A DNA stretch of 41,448 bases, taken from an uncultured Lachnoanaerobaculum sp. GTDB lineage: Bacteria; Bacillota; Clostridia; Lachnospirales; Lachnospiraceae. Each line of letters opens with the position of its first letter. The first letter of the stretch is position 1. The stretch covers positions 1 through 41,448 of the forward strand of contig CALALP010000012.1 in NCBI GenBank assembly GCA_937925515.1. Reading direction: 5' to 3'. Under the pieces are notes generated by a model. That model was not told the origin of the DNA. It worked only from the letters and a program-made list of their open reading frames with translations, and made no database searches. Made by a program: the position numbers and the translations under genes. Positions 7,091 through 15,114 of the stretch are shown one piece after another.

Positions 7091-9901
7091 ATGAAAAGGA
7101 AAATTTCATTAAGAATTTTGTCGTTACTTTGTGTTGTATTTATTGTATCAAGTAATCTAAATGTTTATGCAGATGTTGAAAGTCAGGGGACTTTACAAAA
7201 CCTTACAATAGAGTCAAATGACAGGAAAACATCAAAGGAAGAAAGTTCTAAATATGAGTATGCAAAAGAAATCTTATTTTGGAAACCTACTGATAAGTTT
7301 GAGTTTACTTCTAAAGTAAGTAGTTCTGATTTAATGGATTATAACAAAGAGGCTGTAAGATTTTACTTGGATGATAAATTTAAGATTGAAGTAGATACTG
7401 ATTATAAATATGAAAATGTAGAACAAACTGATTTGAATGCACCAAGATTACATAAGTATACATTATTTCCAAAAGACCTGGTTACAAAGAAATTAACAGT
7501 TTGGACAGATGAGGCATCATTTAAATATGGGAAAATGTGGAATGGTACATCTGTTATAAAAGATACTCTTAGATTTTACGGTAATGATATAGGTTGGACT
7601 TCAGGCGACATTATCTATATGGTACAAAGTAAGGACCTAAATACCGGAGAGGATTTGGAAAAGCCGATAGTTACTATGATAGTTATGGATAGAGAGAAAA
7701 AAAGCAGTCTTTCTCCTGAGTACAATGTAGATGATGAGGGAAATCTTAAGATAGCTTGGCAACCTGTTGAGGGAGCTGATGCTTATGCAATTATGTCCTA
7801 TTACAGAATGCCGCCAAAAGAAAGACTTGAGGGGCTTGTAGCAGAAATCAATGAGAGAGCCTCAGCCTCAAATGCAGAAGACCCTGTGGTTGTAGATCAT
7901 ATTGAAATTATAAATAAGGACACGCCTAAGGATAAGAAAATAACTTCAAAAATAAATTATTCTTCAAAAACAGAAAGTTATGTAGTAGACATAGTAGATA
8001 AGACAGAATTTTCACTTAAAGATGCTGAGTTTTACAGTGAACATAATGCCAAAGTTGTTGAACAGGGGCAAAATATTGTTATGCCTAGTAATTTGATAAC
8101 TTCACACATACCTGAATCAGCAAGGTATCTGTCTATAATAGCACTTAAAAAGAATAGCCAAGAGGCAATACAGGAAGAAGAAGAACTTGAAAAGAAAAGG
8201 CGTGAGGAACTAATAGAAAGATTACCAAGCATGAAAGATTTTGAATTTGCTTCTGAGCCTGCACCTAATTATCTGGCGATTGAAGAAAGTCCTCTTTATG
8301 ATTTTAATGATATGGCAAATGTAATACCTCAAAGAGTTATAAAGCATGAATCAAGTTATATTTCCACAGAAAAGTCTAATGTAAATAGCATTGATGATAT
8401 AGCCGAGTTTGCATATATAGAAATGGCAGACGGAACTAAGATGAAAAGAAATTTGATATATGCAGACGAGTATAAGATTATAAAAGAAGATTGGGATAAA
8501 ACAGACGGAAAAGAATTTCTTGAAAATACACTTGCAATAAAAATGAAAGTGGCTAAGACTCCATTTAGCCTTTATTTCAAGGTAAAAAATTATAATGAGA
8601 GAAATCCGGAAAATGATGTAAATACTTTAAAAGATAGACTTGAGAGAGCATTTGAATATAGAGCTGACCTTAAGAGCTTTAATTCAAAAGCCCCAATGAT
8701 TAATATAAATAAAGAGTCTAAAACAGTAACATTTACAATAGATACAAACAGCAGTTCATTTAATGAACCTCGTAAAGTTAGTAAGAGTAGAACTGATGCA
8801 ACAAACTTTAATATAAGTGGAAATGTTCAAGACGGAGGTTTACAGGCATATAGCGAGGAAGAAAGAGCTGCTTGTTTGCCTGACCATGCAAATGGAAGTA
8901 CTGATTTTGTGCGAGAGATTGCTTGGGCAATGATGACAGGTCAGAGGTCTTTCCATGTAAATTACAATATTAATGCCAATATTTTACAGGAGTCAGTTTA
9001 CGAGGCATGCTGGCAAAACCAATATATTTTGGAAGTGGATTATCCTACATATGAATACATTTACGACGGCAACGGTACAATACATACCGTAAACTTCAGT
9101 TATATGATTTCAGACATTAATCAAAGAAAACAGATGCAAAGACAGATGAAGTCTAAGGTACAAGAGATTATAGGAAATGTAAATGCAAACTATTCAAATG
9201 ATATGGAAAAATTGTATGCCTTTAATAATTACCTTTGTGATAATGCTGATTATGATGAATATGTATTTGAAAATAAGATTACAAATACAACTTCAAGAAC
9301 AGCTTATGGAGTACTTATTGAGGGTAGAGGTGTTTGTACTTCATATGCAAGGGCATTCCAATTACTTATTGATACAACAGGTAAGACTTGTTATGTAGAT
9401 TCAGGTCAAGTTTCCTCAGGTGGTGGACATGCTTGGGATATAGTTTTAACTCAAGACGGCTATTACATGGTAGATCCTACTTGGAATGACAGCACTGAAA
9501 AAAATCAATTTCTTATGATACCTAAGAAAGTATATCAAACTACACATGGTCATAAAGAAGTATGTCTAAGACCGGAAGTTTATAATAGTATAAACTTCGC
9601 TTATAATAGTGGCAGTTATGATTATTTAACCTATATAGGCAGGGCTGCTGATATAAATAATGTAGCAAATCTTTTGAAAAATTATGGTGTAAAGGGATAT
9701 TATCCAAGTTGGATTCGTGTATACAATATGTATAAAGGTGGACTTAATTATCCTACAAGAGAGGCGGCAGATTATTTATATGATGTTGGAGGAGATAATG
9801 TAAGTTATGGTTGGAGTACTGATGATATTGACTTAGGTATTGTATATTTTAGTGCTTATGGACTTAATAGTATAGATAAGGGATATTTTGAGATTAATTA
9901 G
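7091..9901 (+). CDS. Secreted transglutaminase-like (cysteine protease fold) protein
   Basis: A 936-residue exported protein. A signal peptide covers residues 1-27 with a likely cut after VYA. A fibronectin III-like stretch is visible near 218-240 (GNLKIAWQPVEGADAYAI), and a charged Glu/Lys helix near 355-375. The transglutaminase-like core carries the triad Cys749 (RGVCTSYARAF), His780 (GGGHAWDIV) and Asp795 (YYMVDPTWND). Such domains in Clostridia act as proteases, cross-linkers or cell-wall amidase-like enzymes; which applies here is unknown. The C-terminal tail of about 120 residues is Tyr/Asn rich and not recognised. No LPXTG or membrane anchor is seen. The gene has its own GGGGG ribosome site and stands alone. 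Confidence 0.8.
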   Translation: MKRKISLRILSLLCVVFIVSSNLNVYADVESQGTLQNLTIESNDRKTSKEESSKYEYAKEILFWKPTDKFEFTSKVSSSDLMDYNKEAVRFYLDDKFKIEVDTDYKYENVEQTDLNAPRLHKYTLFPKDLVTKKLTVWTDEASFKYGKMWNGTSVIKDTLRFYGNDIGWTSGDIIYMVQSKDLNTGEDLEKPIVTMIVMDREKKSSLSPEYNVDDEGNLKIAWQPVEGADAYAIMSYYRMPPKERLEGLVAEINERASASNAEDPVVVDHIEIINKDTPKDKKITSKINYSSKTESYVVDIVDKTEFSLKDAEFYSEHNAKVVEQGQNIVMPSNLITSHIPESARYLSIIALKKNSQEAIQEEEELEKKRREELIERLPSMKDFEFASEPAPNYLAIEESPLYDFNDMANVIPQRVIKHESSYISTEKSNVNSIDDIAEFAYIEMADGTKMKRNLIYADEYKIIKEDWDKTDGKEFLENTLAIKMKVAKTPFSLYFKVKNYNERNPENDVNTLKDRLERAFEYRADLKSFNSKAPMININKESKTVTFTIDTNSSSFNEPRKVSKSRTDATNFNISGNVQDGGLQAYSEEERAACLPDHANGSTDFVREIAWAMMTGQRSFHVNYNINANILQESVYEACWQNQYILEVDYPTYEYIYDGNGTIHTVNFSYMISDINQRKQMQRQMKSKVQEIIGNVNANYSNDMEKLYAFNNYLCDNADYDEYVFENKITNTTSRTAYGVLIEGRGVCTSYARAFQLLIDTTGKTCYVDSGQVSSGGGHAWDIVLTQDGYYMVDPTWNDSTEKNQFLMIPKKVYQTTHGHKEVCLRPEVYNSINFAYNSGSYDYLTYIGRAADINNVANLLKNYGVKGYYPSWIRVYNMYKGGLNYPTREAADYLYDVGGDNVSYGWSTDDIDLGIVYFSAYGLNSIDKGYFEIN

Positions 9902-9915
9902 CTATTTATTTGCAC

Positions 9916-9944
9916 TTGCAAAGAATCCGTACTTGTGCTATACT
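9916..9944 (+). promoter_or_regulatory. Sigma-A promoter for rpmE
   Basis: TTGCAA at 9916-9921, a 17-bp spacer and TATACT at 9939-9944, about 78 bases before the rpmE start. Confidence 0.65.
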
Positions 9945-10021
9945 CCTATAATGTTTATGAGAAATTCTTTTAGATGTAAGAATAATCAGTTTAATAGTTT
10001 AAGGTAAATGAGGTGAGATAA

Positions 10022-10228
10022 ATGAAAGAAGGTATACATCCAAATTATTATGAGGCGACAGTTACCTGTAACTGTGGTAATACATTTACAACAGGTTCAA
10101 CAAAGAAGAGTATCCATGTAGAAGTTTGTTCAAAATGTCATTCATTTTATACAGGTCAGCAAAAGACTGCATCAGCTCGTGGACGTATTGAGAAGTTCAA
10201 TCGTAAGTATGGAGTTAAATCAGAATAG
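10022..10228 (+). CDS. rpmE: 50S ribosomal protein L31, zinc-binding (C+) form
   Basis: A 68-residue L31 with CNCGNTF and CSKCHSFYTG, giving the CxC...CxxC zinc ligands of the C+ type. L31 bridges the ribosomal subunits. The start is supported by GAGGTGAG before the ATG. It has its own promoter and is closed by a terminator at 10247-10276, so it can be made apart from the DUF1385-prmC-prfA genes that follow it; the same neighbourhood is common in Firmicutes. Confidence 0.95.
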   Translation: MKEGIHPNYYEATVTCNCGNTFTTGSTKKSIHVEVCSKCHSFYTGQQKTASARGRIEKFNRKYGVKSE

Positions 10229-10246
10229 CAATAAATGTAACTTTAG

Positions 10247-10276
10247 AAAGGTTGAGCGAAATTGCTCAGCCTTTTT
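10247..10276 (+). terminator. Rho-independent terminator after rpmE
   Basis: AAAGGTTGAGC pairs with GCTCAGCCTTT (one G-U pair) around a six-base loop, ending in a T-run. Read-through could feed the next operon. Confidence 0.8.
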
Positions 10277-10315
10277 GTCTTGTAAAAAAATATAGTAGTT
10301 ACTGAAAGGAATAAA

Positions 10316-11239
10316 ATGAAGTATTCAGGGATAGGTGGACAGGCAGTCATTGAGGGAATAATGATGAAAAATAAAGATGAATATGCAACTGCTGTAAGAA
10401 CACCTAGTGGAAAGATAGAAGTAAAAAAAGAAACATATATAAGTATAGTACAAAAGTATCCTATTTTAAAATTGCCCTTTGTAAGGGGAATATTTGCTTT
10501 TTCTGATTCTATGATACTTGGAATGAGAAGTCTTAAGTTTTCAGCAAGTTTTTTTGAAGATGATGAGGGAGAACCCTCAAAATTTGAGAAGTTTTTAGAT
10601 AAAGTATTTGGAGAAAAGCTTGAAAAGGTTATTATGACATTGTCAATAATATTTTCATTCTTTGTAGCAATAGGAATTTTTATTTTACTTCCATTGTTTT
10701 TAAGCAGCCTTATTAAGAGAGTAGTAGACAATCATTTTATAATATCATTAGTTGAGGGAATTATAAGAATAAGCATTTTTGTAATATATATAAAGTTAAT
10801 TTCAAATATGAAAGATATTGGTAGGACATTTATGTATCATGGGGCAGAACATAAATGTATAAATTGTATTGAAACAGGAAATCCTCTTACAGTGGAAAAT
10901 GTTATGAAAAGTTCAAGGCTACATAAAAGATGTGGAACAAGTTTTATTATAATAGTTATGATAATAAGCATACTGTTTTTTATGCTAATTAGAGTTGATA
11001 ATGTTTGGCTAAGATTTGTAATAAGAATTTTGCTTATACCTGTAATTGCAGGGGTAAGTTTTGAATTTTTAAATTTGGCAGGTAGAAGTGATTCTAAAAT
11101 AGTTGATTTTTTTAGTAAACCGGGATTTTGGATGCAGGGGCTTACTACTGCCGAACCGACAGAGGATATGGTAGAGGTGGCTATTGTGGCAGTTGAAGAA
11201 GTTTTTGATTGGAAGAAGTATTTAGATGAAAACTTTTAG
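10316..11239 (+). CDS. DUF1385 family membrane protein (YqhQ-like)
   Basis: A 307-residue protein opening with the family hallmark YSGIGGQAVIEGIMMKN and carrying the conserved YHGAEHKCINCIE motif near residue 180. Hydrophobic segments lie near 100-130, 140-160 and 210-250. The function of DUF1385 is not established; the conserved His and Glu residues suggest a metal site. An AAAGGA ribosome site precedes the ATG. It overlaps prmC by 14 bases and leads the prmC-prfA operon, which links it by position to translation termination genes, though that does not prove a shared role. Confidence 0.85.
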   Translation: MKYSGIGGQAVIEGIMMKNKDEYATAVRTPSGKIEVKKETYISIVQKYPILKLPFVRGIFAFSDSMILGMRSLKFSASFFEDDEGEPSKFEKFLDKVFGEKLEKVIMTLSIIFSFFVAIGIFILLPLFLSSLIKRVVDNHFIISLVEGIIRISIFVIYIKLISNMKDIGRTFMYHGAEHKCINCIETGNPLTVENVMKSSRLHKRCGTSFIIIVMIISILFFMLIRVDNVWLRFVIRILLIPVIAGVSFEFLNLAGRSDSKIVDFFSKPGFWMQGLTTAEPTEDMVEVAIVAVEEVFDWKKYLDENF

Positions 11240-12065
11240 ACAGATGCTTGACTTTGGGACTTCATTTCTACTTGAAAAAAATATAAAAGAGTCAGAGGCA
11301 AACTCAAGAGAATTACTTATGTATTTGTGCAATTTAAGTTATAGTGATTTTATACTTTCATTAGATAAAGAAGTTAATGAGAAAATATTTGAAATGTATA
11401 AAACATTACTTAAAAAAAGAGCAGAGAATACGCCGATACAGTATATAACAGGCAAACAGTGCTTTTATGGTTTAGATTTTTATGTAGATGAAAATGTCTT
11501 AATTCCAAGGCTTGATACAGAAGTTTTAGTTGAAAATATAATTAATAGGGAAATTAATAAGGACATCTCAATACTTGACATGTGTACAGGTTCAGGTTGT
11601 ATAGCGATTTCTTTAAAAAAGTTTGGCGATTTTAAAGAAGTCTTGGCAGTTGACATTTCCCCAAAAGCCCTTGAAATTGCAAAAAAAAATGCAGTAGAAA
11701 ATGAAGTAAACATTGAGTTTTTAAAATCAAATATGTTTAGTAGTTTAGATAAATGTAAAAAGTTTGATGTAATAGTTAGCAATCCACCTTATATTTCTAA
11801 AAAGGAATTAGAATCACTTGAAAGGCAGGTAAAGGATTTTGAGCCAAAACTTGCACTTTTGGCAGGGGACAATGGACTTGAATTTTATAAAATAATAGCA
11901 GAAACAGGAAAAAGATTTTTAAAAGAAAATGGCAGAATGTATCTTGAGATAGGTTGTAACCAAGCAAAAGAAGTAACTAAAATTTTAAATGAACAAGATT
12001 TTAAAGAAATAGAGGTTATAAAAGATTTAGCAAAGCTTGATAGAGTTATTGTAAGTAGAACTTAG
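11226..12065 (+). CDS. prmC: Peptide chain release factor N5-glutamine methyltransferase
   Basis: Methylates the Gln of the GGQ motif of release factors RF1 and RF2. The 279-residue protein has an N-terminal helical domain, the SAM-binding motif LDMCTGSGCIAISL near residue 116, and the substrate-binding NPPY motif (VSNPPYISKKEL) near residue 185. Its start lies inside the end of the DUF1385 gene. Its substrate RF1 is encoded 12 bases downstream, the usual partnership. Confidence 0.93.
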   Translation: MKTFRQMLDFGTSFLLEKNIKESEANSRELLMYLCNLSYSDFILSLDKEVNEKIFEMYKTLLKKRAENTPIQYITGKQCFYGLDFYVDENVLIPRLDTEVLVENIINREINKDISILDMCTGSGCIAISLKKFGDFKEVLAVDISPKALEIAKKNAVENEVNIEFLKSNMFSSLDKCKKFDVIVSNPPYISKKELESLERQVKDFEPKLALLAGDNGLEFYKIIAETGKRFLKENGRMYLEIGCNQAKEVTKILNEQDFKEIEVIKDLAKLDRVIVSRT

Positions 12066-12077
12066 AAAGGAAAGAAG

Positions 12078-13148
12078 ATGTTTGATAATTTAGCAGATAT
12101 AGTGATTCACTATGAAGAAGTAATGATGGAGCTTGGAAGTCCAGATGTAGCAAATGATCAGAATAGATTTAGAAAGTTGATGAAAGAGCAGGCAGACTTA
12201 CTTCCATTAGTAGAAACTTACAAGGAGTATACAAATGCAAAGGAAGACCAAAAAGAGGCTCTTTATATGCTTGATACTGAAAATGATGAGGAAATGCGAG
12301 AAATGGCAAAGGAAATTCTTTATGAGGGAAAGAAAAAAGAGGAGGAACTTGAAAATAAATTAAAAGTTCTACTTTTGCCAAAAGACCCTAATGATGATAA
12401 GAATATAATGCTTGAGATAAGAGCAGGTGCAGGTGGAGATGAGGCGGCATTATTTGCGGCTGAACTTTATAGAATGTATGTTCATTATGCTGAAACAATG
12501 CACTGGAAAGTAGAAATGATAAGTGTAAATGAAAACGGCATAGGTGGTTTTAAGGAAGTTGTAGCCATGGTAACAGGAAAGGGAGCATATTCAAAATTAA
12601 AATATGAATCAGGAGTACATCGTGTTCAAAGAGTTCCTGAAACTGAAACAGGTGGAAGAATACATACTTCTACTGCATCAGTGGCAGTAATGCCTGAGGC
12701 AGAGGAGGTTGACGTTCAAATAGATATGAAAGATGTTAGAATTGATGTTATGAGAGCCTCGGGAAATGGTGGTCAGAGTGTAAATACTACCGACTCAGCT
12801 GTTAGACTAACCCATGCTCCAACAGGCATTGTAATCTATTCACAAACAGAAAAGAGTCAGTTAAAAAATAAGGATAAGGCATTTGCACTTTTAAGAACAA
12901 AACTTTATGAAATAGAGCTTGAGAAAAAGCAAAATGCCGAGTCAGCAGAAAGAAGAAGTCAGATTGGAACAGGGGATCGTTCTGAAAAGATTAGAACTTA
13001 TAATTTCCCACAAGGCAGAGTTACCGACCATAGAATTAATCTTACTTTATATAAGCTTGATAAAATTATAAATGGAGATATACAGGAAATAATAGACGGC
13101 TGTATAGCAGCTGACCAATCAGCTAAGTTAGCAAAATTAAATTCTTAA
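12078..13148 (+). CDS. prfA: Peptide chain release factor 1
   Basis: Ends translation at UAA and UAG. At 356 residues it has standard RF1 length. The GGQ catalytic loop is in MRASGNGGQSVNTTDSAVRL (around residues 225-240), and the stop-codon recognition tripeptide PxT of RF1 appears as PET in RVPETETGGRIHTS; RF2 would show SPF. AAAGGAAAG precedes the ATG. It is the last gene of the DUF1385-prmC-prfA operon. No strong terminator is seen in the AT-rich 259-base gap that follows. Confidence 0.96.
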   Translation: MFDNLADIVIHYEEVMMELGSPDVANDQNRFRKLMKEQADLLPLVETYKEYTNAKEDQKEALYMLDTENDEEMREMAKEILYEGKKKEEELENKLKVLLLPKDPNDDKNIMLEIRAGAGGDEAALFAAELYRMYVHYAETMHWKVEMISVNENGIGGFKEVVAMVTGKGAYSKLKYESGVHRVQRVPETETGGRIHTSTASVAVMPEAEEVDVQIDMKDVRIDVMRASGNGGQSVNTTDSAVRLTHAPTGIVIYSQTEKSQLKNKDKAFALLRTKLYEIELEKKQNAESAERRSQIGTGDRSEKIRTYNFPQGRVTDHRINLTLYKLDKIINGDIQEIIDGCIAADQSAKLAKLNS

Positions 13149-13312
13149 TTTAGACATTTGTAAAAATATATTTGTAGTGAATTAAGCCAATTATTAAATA
13201 TTGTATTTAAATTTGTACATTGTAAATATTCTTTAGTAGTAGTGGTAATAATTTTTTATCTATTTTAACAACTTACTTTAAAAAATAAGAAATATCAATA
13301 AATATGCTACAC

Positions 13313-13368
13313 TTGCAAATATAAATAATTAACTGTATAATGAATTACTAATCTAATGTATAGTAATT
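13313..13368 (+). promoter_or_regulatory. Promoter and adjacent inverted repeat before ilvE
   Basis: TTGCAA at 13313-13318, a 17-bp spacer and a perfect TATAAT at 13336-13341. Right after it, AATTACTA (13343-13350) and TAGTAATT (13361-13368) form a perfect 8-bp inverted repeat with a 10-base spacer, followed by the direct repeat ATTAGTG twice (13366-13372, 13376-13382). The repeat covers the expected transcription start, so it could be an operator or a 5'-UTR hairpin. Confidence 0.5.
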
Positions 13369-13407
13369 AGTGCCATTAGTGAATACTTATTATAAAGGAG
13401 AATATTT

Positions 13408-14433
13408 ATGGAAAAGAAAAATCTTGACTGGGGCAATTTAGGCTTTGGTTATGTACAAACTGACAAGAGATATGTAAGCAATTACAAAGACGGAGCATGG
13501 GACGAGGGTAAGCTTACAGATGATGCTAGTGTTGTCATCAATGAGTGTGCAGGTATTTTACAATACTGTCAGGAATGTTTTGAGGGTATGAAAGCATATA
13601 CTACAAAAGACGGAAAAACTGTAACATTTCGTCCTGAATTAAATGCAGCTCGTATGGAAGATTCAGCAAAAAGACTTGTGATGCCTGTATTTCCACAAGA
13701 GAAGTTTTTAAAGGCAATCAATGATGTTGTTAAGGCAAATGAAGTTTGGGTTCCTCCTTATGGTAGTGGAGCAAGTCTTTATATAAGACCTTATATGTTT
13801 GCATCATCTCCTGTTATAGCAGTTAAGCCTGCTGATGAATATCAGTTTAGAATCTTTACTACACCTGTTGGACCTTACTTTAAGGGTGGTATAAAGCCAC
13901 TTAATATAAGCGTAAGTGATTATGACAGAGCAGCACCTAATGGAACAGGAAATATCAAAGCAGGTCTTAACTATGCAATGAGTTTATATCCGATAGTAAA
14001 GGCTCGTAAAGAGGGATTTGATGATACTATGTATTTGGACGCCGCTACAAGAACTTATGTAGAGGAAACAGGAGGAGCAAACTTTATCTTTATAACTAAG
14101 GACGGAGAGCTTGTAACTCCTAAATCAGATTCAATACTTCCTTCAATCACAAGACGTTCAATACTTTATGTTGCAGAGCATTATCATGGAATGAAAGTAA
14201 CTGAAAGAGAAATTCATGTAGATGAACTTGCAGACTTTGCAGAGGCAGGTCTTTGTGGAACTGCTGCTGTAATATCTCCGGTTGGAAAGATAACTTATAA
14301 GGGCAAGGAAATTCTTTTACCTAGTGGTATGGAAAGTATCGGTAAGGTTACAAAGAAACTTTATGACACACTTGTAGGAATACAAATGGGAGAGATAGAG
14401 GCACCAAAGGGCTGGATAAGAGAAGTAGAATAA
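13408..14433 (+). CDS. ilvE: Branched-chain amino acid aminotransferase
   Basis: A class IV PLP aminotransferase of 341 residues that interconverts leucine, isoleucine and valine with their 2-oxo acids. Family signatures include CFEGMKAY near residue 57, ENAARM-like ELNAARMEDSAKRLVMP, YIRPYMF and the PLP-phosphate region GTAAVISPVGKI near 285; the Schiff-base Lys lies in GTGNIKAGLNYA near residue 190. AAAGGAG precedes the ATG. It is a single-gene unit with its own promoter upstream and a palindromic terminator immediately after its stop. No other branched-chain biosynthesis genes are in the window. Confidence 0.94.
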   Translation: MEKKNLDWGNLGFGYVQTDKRYVSNYKDGAWDEGKLTDDASVVINECAGILQYCQECFEGMKAYTTKDGKTVTFRPELNAARMEDSAKRLVMPVFPQEKFLKAINDVVKANEVWVPPYGSGASLYIRPYMFASSPVIAVKPADEYQFRIFTTPVGPYFKGGIKPLNISVSDYDRAAPNGTGNIKAGLNYAMSLYPIVKARKEGFDDTMYLDAATRTYVEETGGANFIFITKDGELVTPKSDSILPSITRRSILYVAEHYHGMKVTEREIHVDELADFAEAGLCGTAAVISPVGKITYKGKEILLPSGMESIGKVTKKLYDTLVGIQMGEIEAPKGWIREVE

Positions 14434-14479
14434 ATAAAAGGGGGGATTTCTCGCTTTGGCGAGCAAATCCCCCTTTTAT
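14434..14479. terminator. Palindromic terminator after ilvE (family B-like copy 3)
   Basis: ATAAAAGGGGGGATTT pairs with AAATCCCCCTTTTAT across a core TCGC-TTT-GGCGA. It begins at the base after the ilvE stop codon and ends in CTTTTAT. Arms resemble copy 2, but the core is shorter. Confidence 0.75.
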
Positions 14480-14500
14480 GGCATTGAATTGTAAACTTAA

Positions 14501-14546
14501 TAAAAAGGAGAAACTGCTCCACCAATGCCCAATGGAGCAGCTCCTC
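14501..14546 (-). terminator. Strong rho-independent terminator on the minus strand
   Basis: On the minus strand, GAGGAGCTGCTCCA pairs with TGGAGCAGTTTCTC (14 pairs, two of them G-U) around an 11-base loop, followed by CTTTTTA. On the plus strand the hairpin is followed by AACC, so it is oriented to end minus-strand transcription although no minus-strand gene is known there. Confidence 0.75.
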
Positions 14547-14923
14547 AACCAATTAATGTAATACTTGCCTCTTGCCTAAAAAAACTTTCAATCTGACTTT
14601 TAACTATTCCTATATCACCTTTGAATTACTTCAAATAATGAAGTAGCAAGTCGACTTAATGCCGTTCTTAGACTTTTAAGAACGATTAGTCTTAAAATTT
14701 GAAGAAGAAACACCCCTCTAATCTAGGCATTACTCCTTATCAAATTTTAAACCATTTATTATGAGTGCAAGCTAACTCACTATATCCCCTAAACTTCTAT
14801 ATCACTCAATCAAAACCTACATCACTCGAACCCATATCACCCTATAAGAATATTGCTCTAACCCAAGATTCTTACTGCCGCCTTCCTATATCACGAAAAA
14901 CAACTTAGGTTCTTTTCTAACAC
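14501..14923 (-). ncRNA. Candidate structured non-coding RNA of about 420 nt
   Basis: This gene-free stretch has a complete minus-strand transcription unit: promoter at 14930-14959 and terminator at 14501-14546. Between them are several inverted repeats: TAAGAAT/ATTCTTA (14845-14851, 14868-14874), an 11-bp perfect pair TTAAAATTTGA/TCAAATTTTAA (14692-14702, 14740-14750), CGTTCTT/AAGAACG (14663-14669, 14678-14684) and ACTTC/GAAGT (about 14628-14644). A motif close to GTGATATAG occurs about six times on this strand. No reading frame of meaningful length is present. It does not match the hallmarks of RNase P RNA, tmRNA, SRP RNA or 6S RNA that I could check by eye. The 5' end is estimated from the -10 box. 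Confidence 0.6.
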
Positions 14924-14929
14924 ACAAGT

Positions 14930-14959
14930 AGTATATCATATAGTTAGAAAAAAAATCAA
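14930..14959 (-). promoter_or_regulatory. Extended -10 promoter for the minus-strand RNA
   Basis: Read on the minus strand: TTGATT (14954-14959), an 18-bp spacer and TGATATACT, that is a TGn-extended -10 with TATACT at 14930-14935. Predicted start is near 14923. Confidence 0.6.
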
Positions 14960-15051
14960 TATAAGTATAAACAACTGTAAATTAGGTATGAACTACTGTA
15001 AATAATGTTTAAACAGCTAAAAATTGTAATTTGAGTTACCAAACTTGTGAA

Positions 15052-15080
15052 TTGCAAACTTGATTAGTGTAACGTATAAT
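15052..15080 (+). promoter_or_regulatory. Sigma-A promoter for the dihydroorotase-like gene
   Basis: TTGCAA at 15052-15057, a 17-bp spacer and a perfect TATAAT at 15075-15080, 34 bases before the start codon. It diverges from the minus-strand RNA promoter about 100 bases away. Confidence 0.7.
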
Positions 15081-15114
15081 AGTAGAAAAATACAAGATAA
15101 ATGGAGAATGAAAT

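Noticed and set aside
14348..14552. Two minus-strand frames of 63-66 codons over the ilvE end and the palindrome
   Set aside because: They run through the ilvE 3' end and its terminator, overlap each other in different frames, and carry no recognisable protein features.
14692..14730. 12-codon minus-strand frame within the candidate ncRNA, preceded by AAGGAG
   Set aside because: The ribosome site is only two bases from the ATG and the peptide is very short. It also coincides with the 11-bp stem, so coding is less likely than structure.
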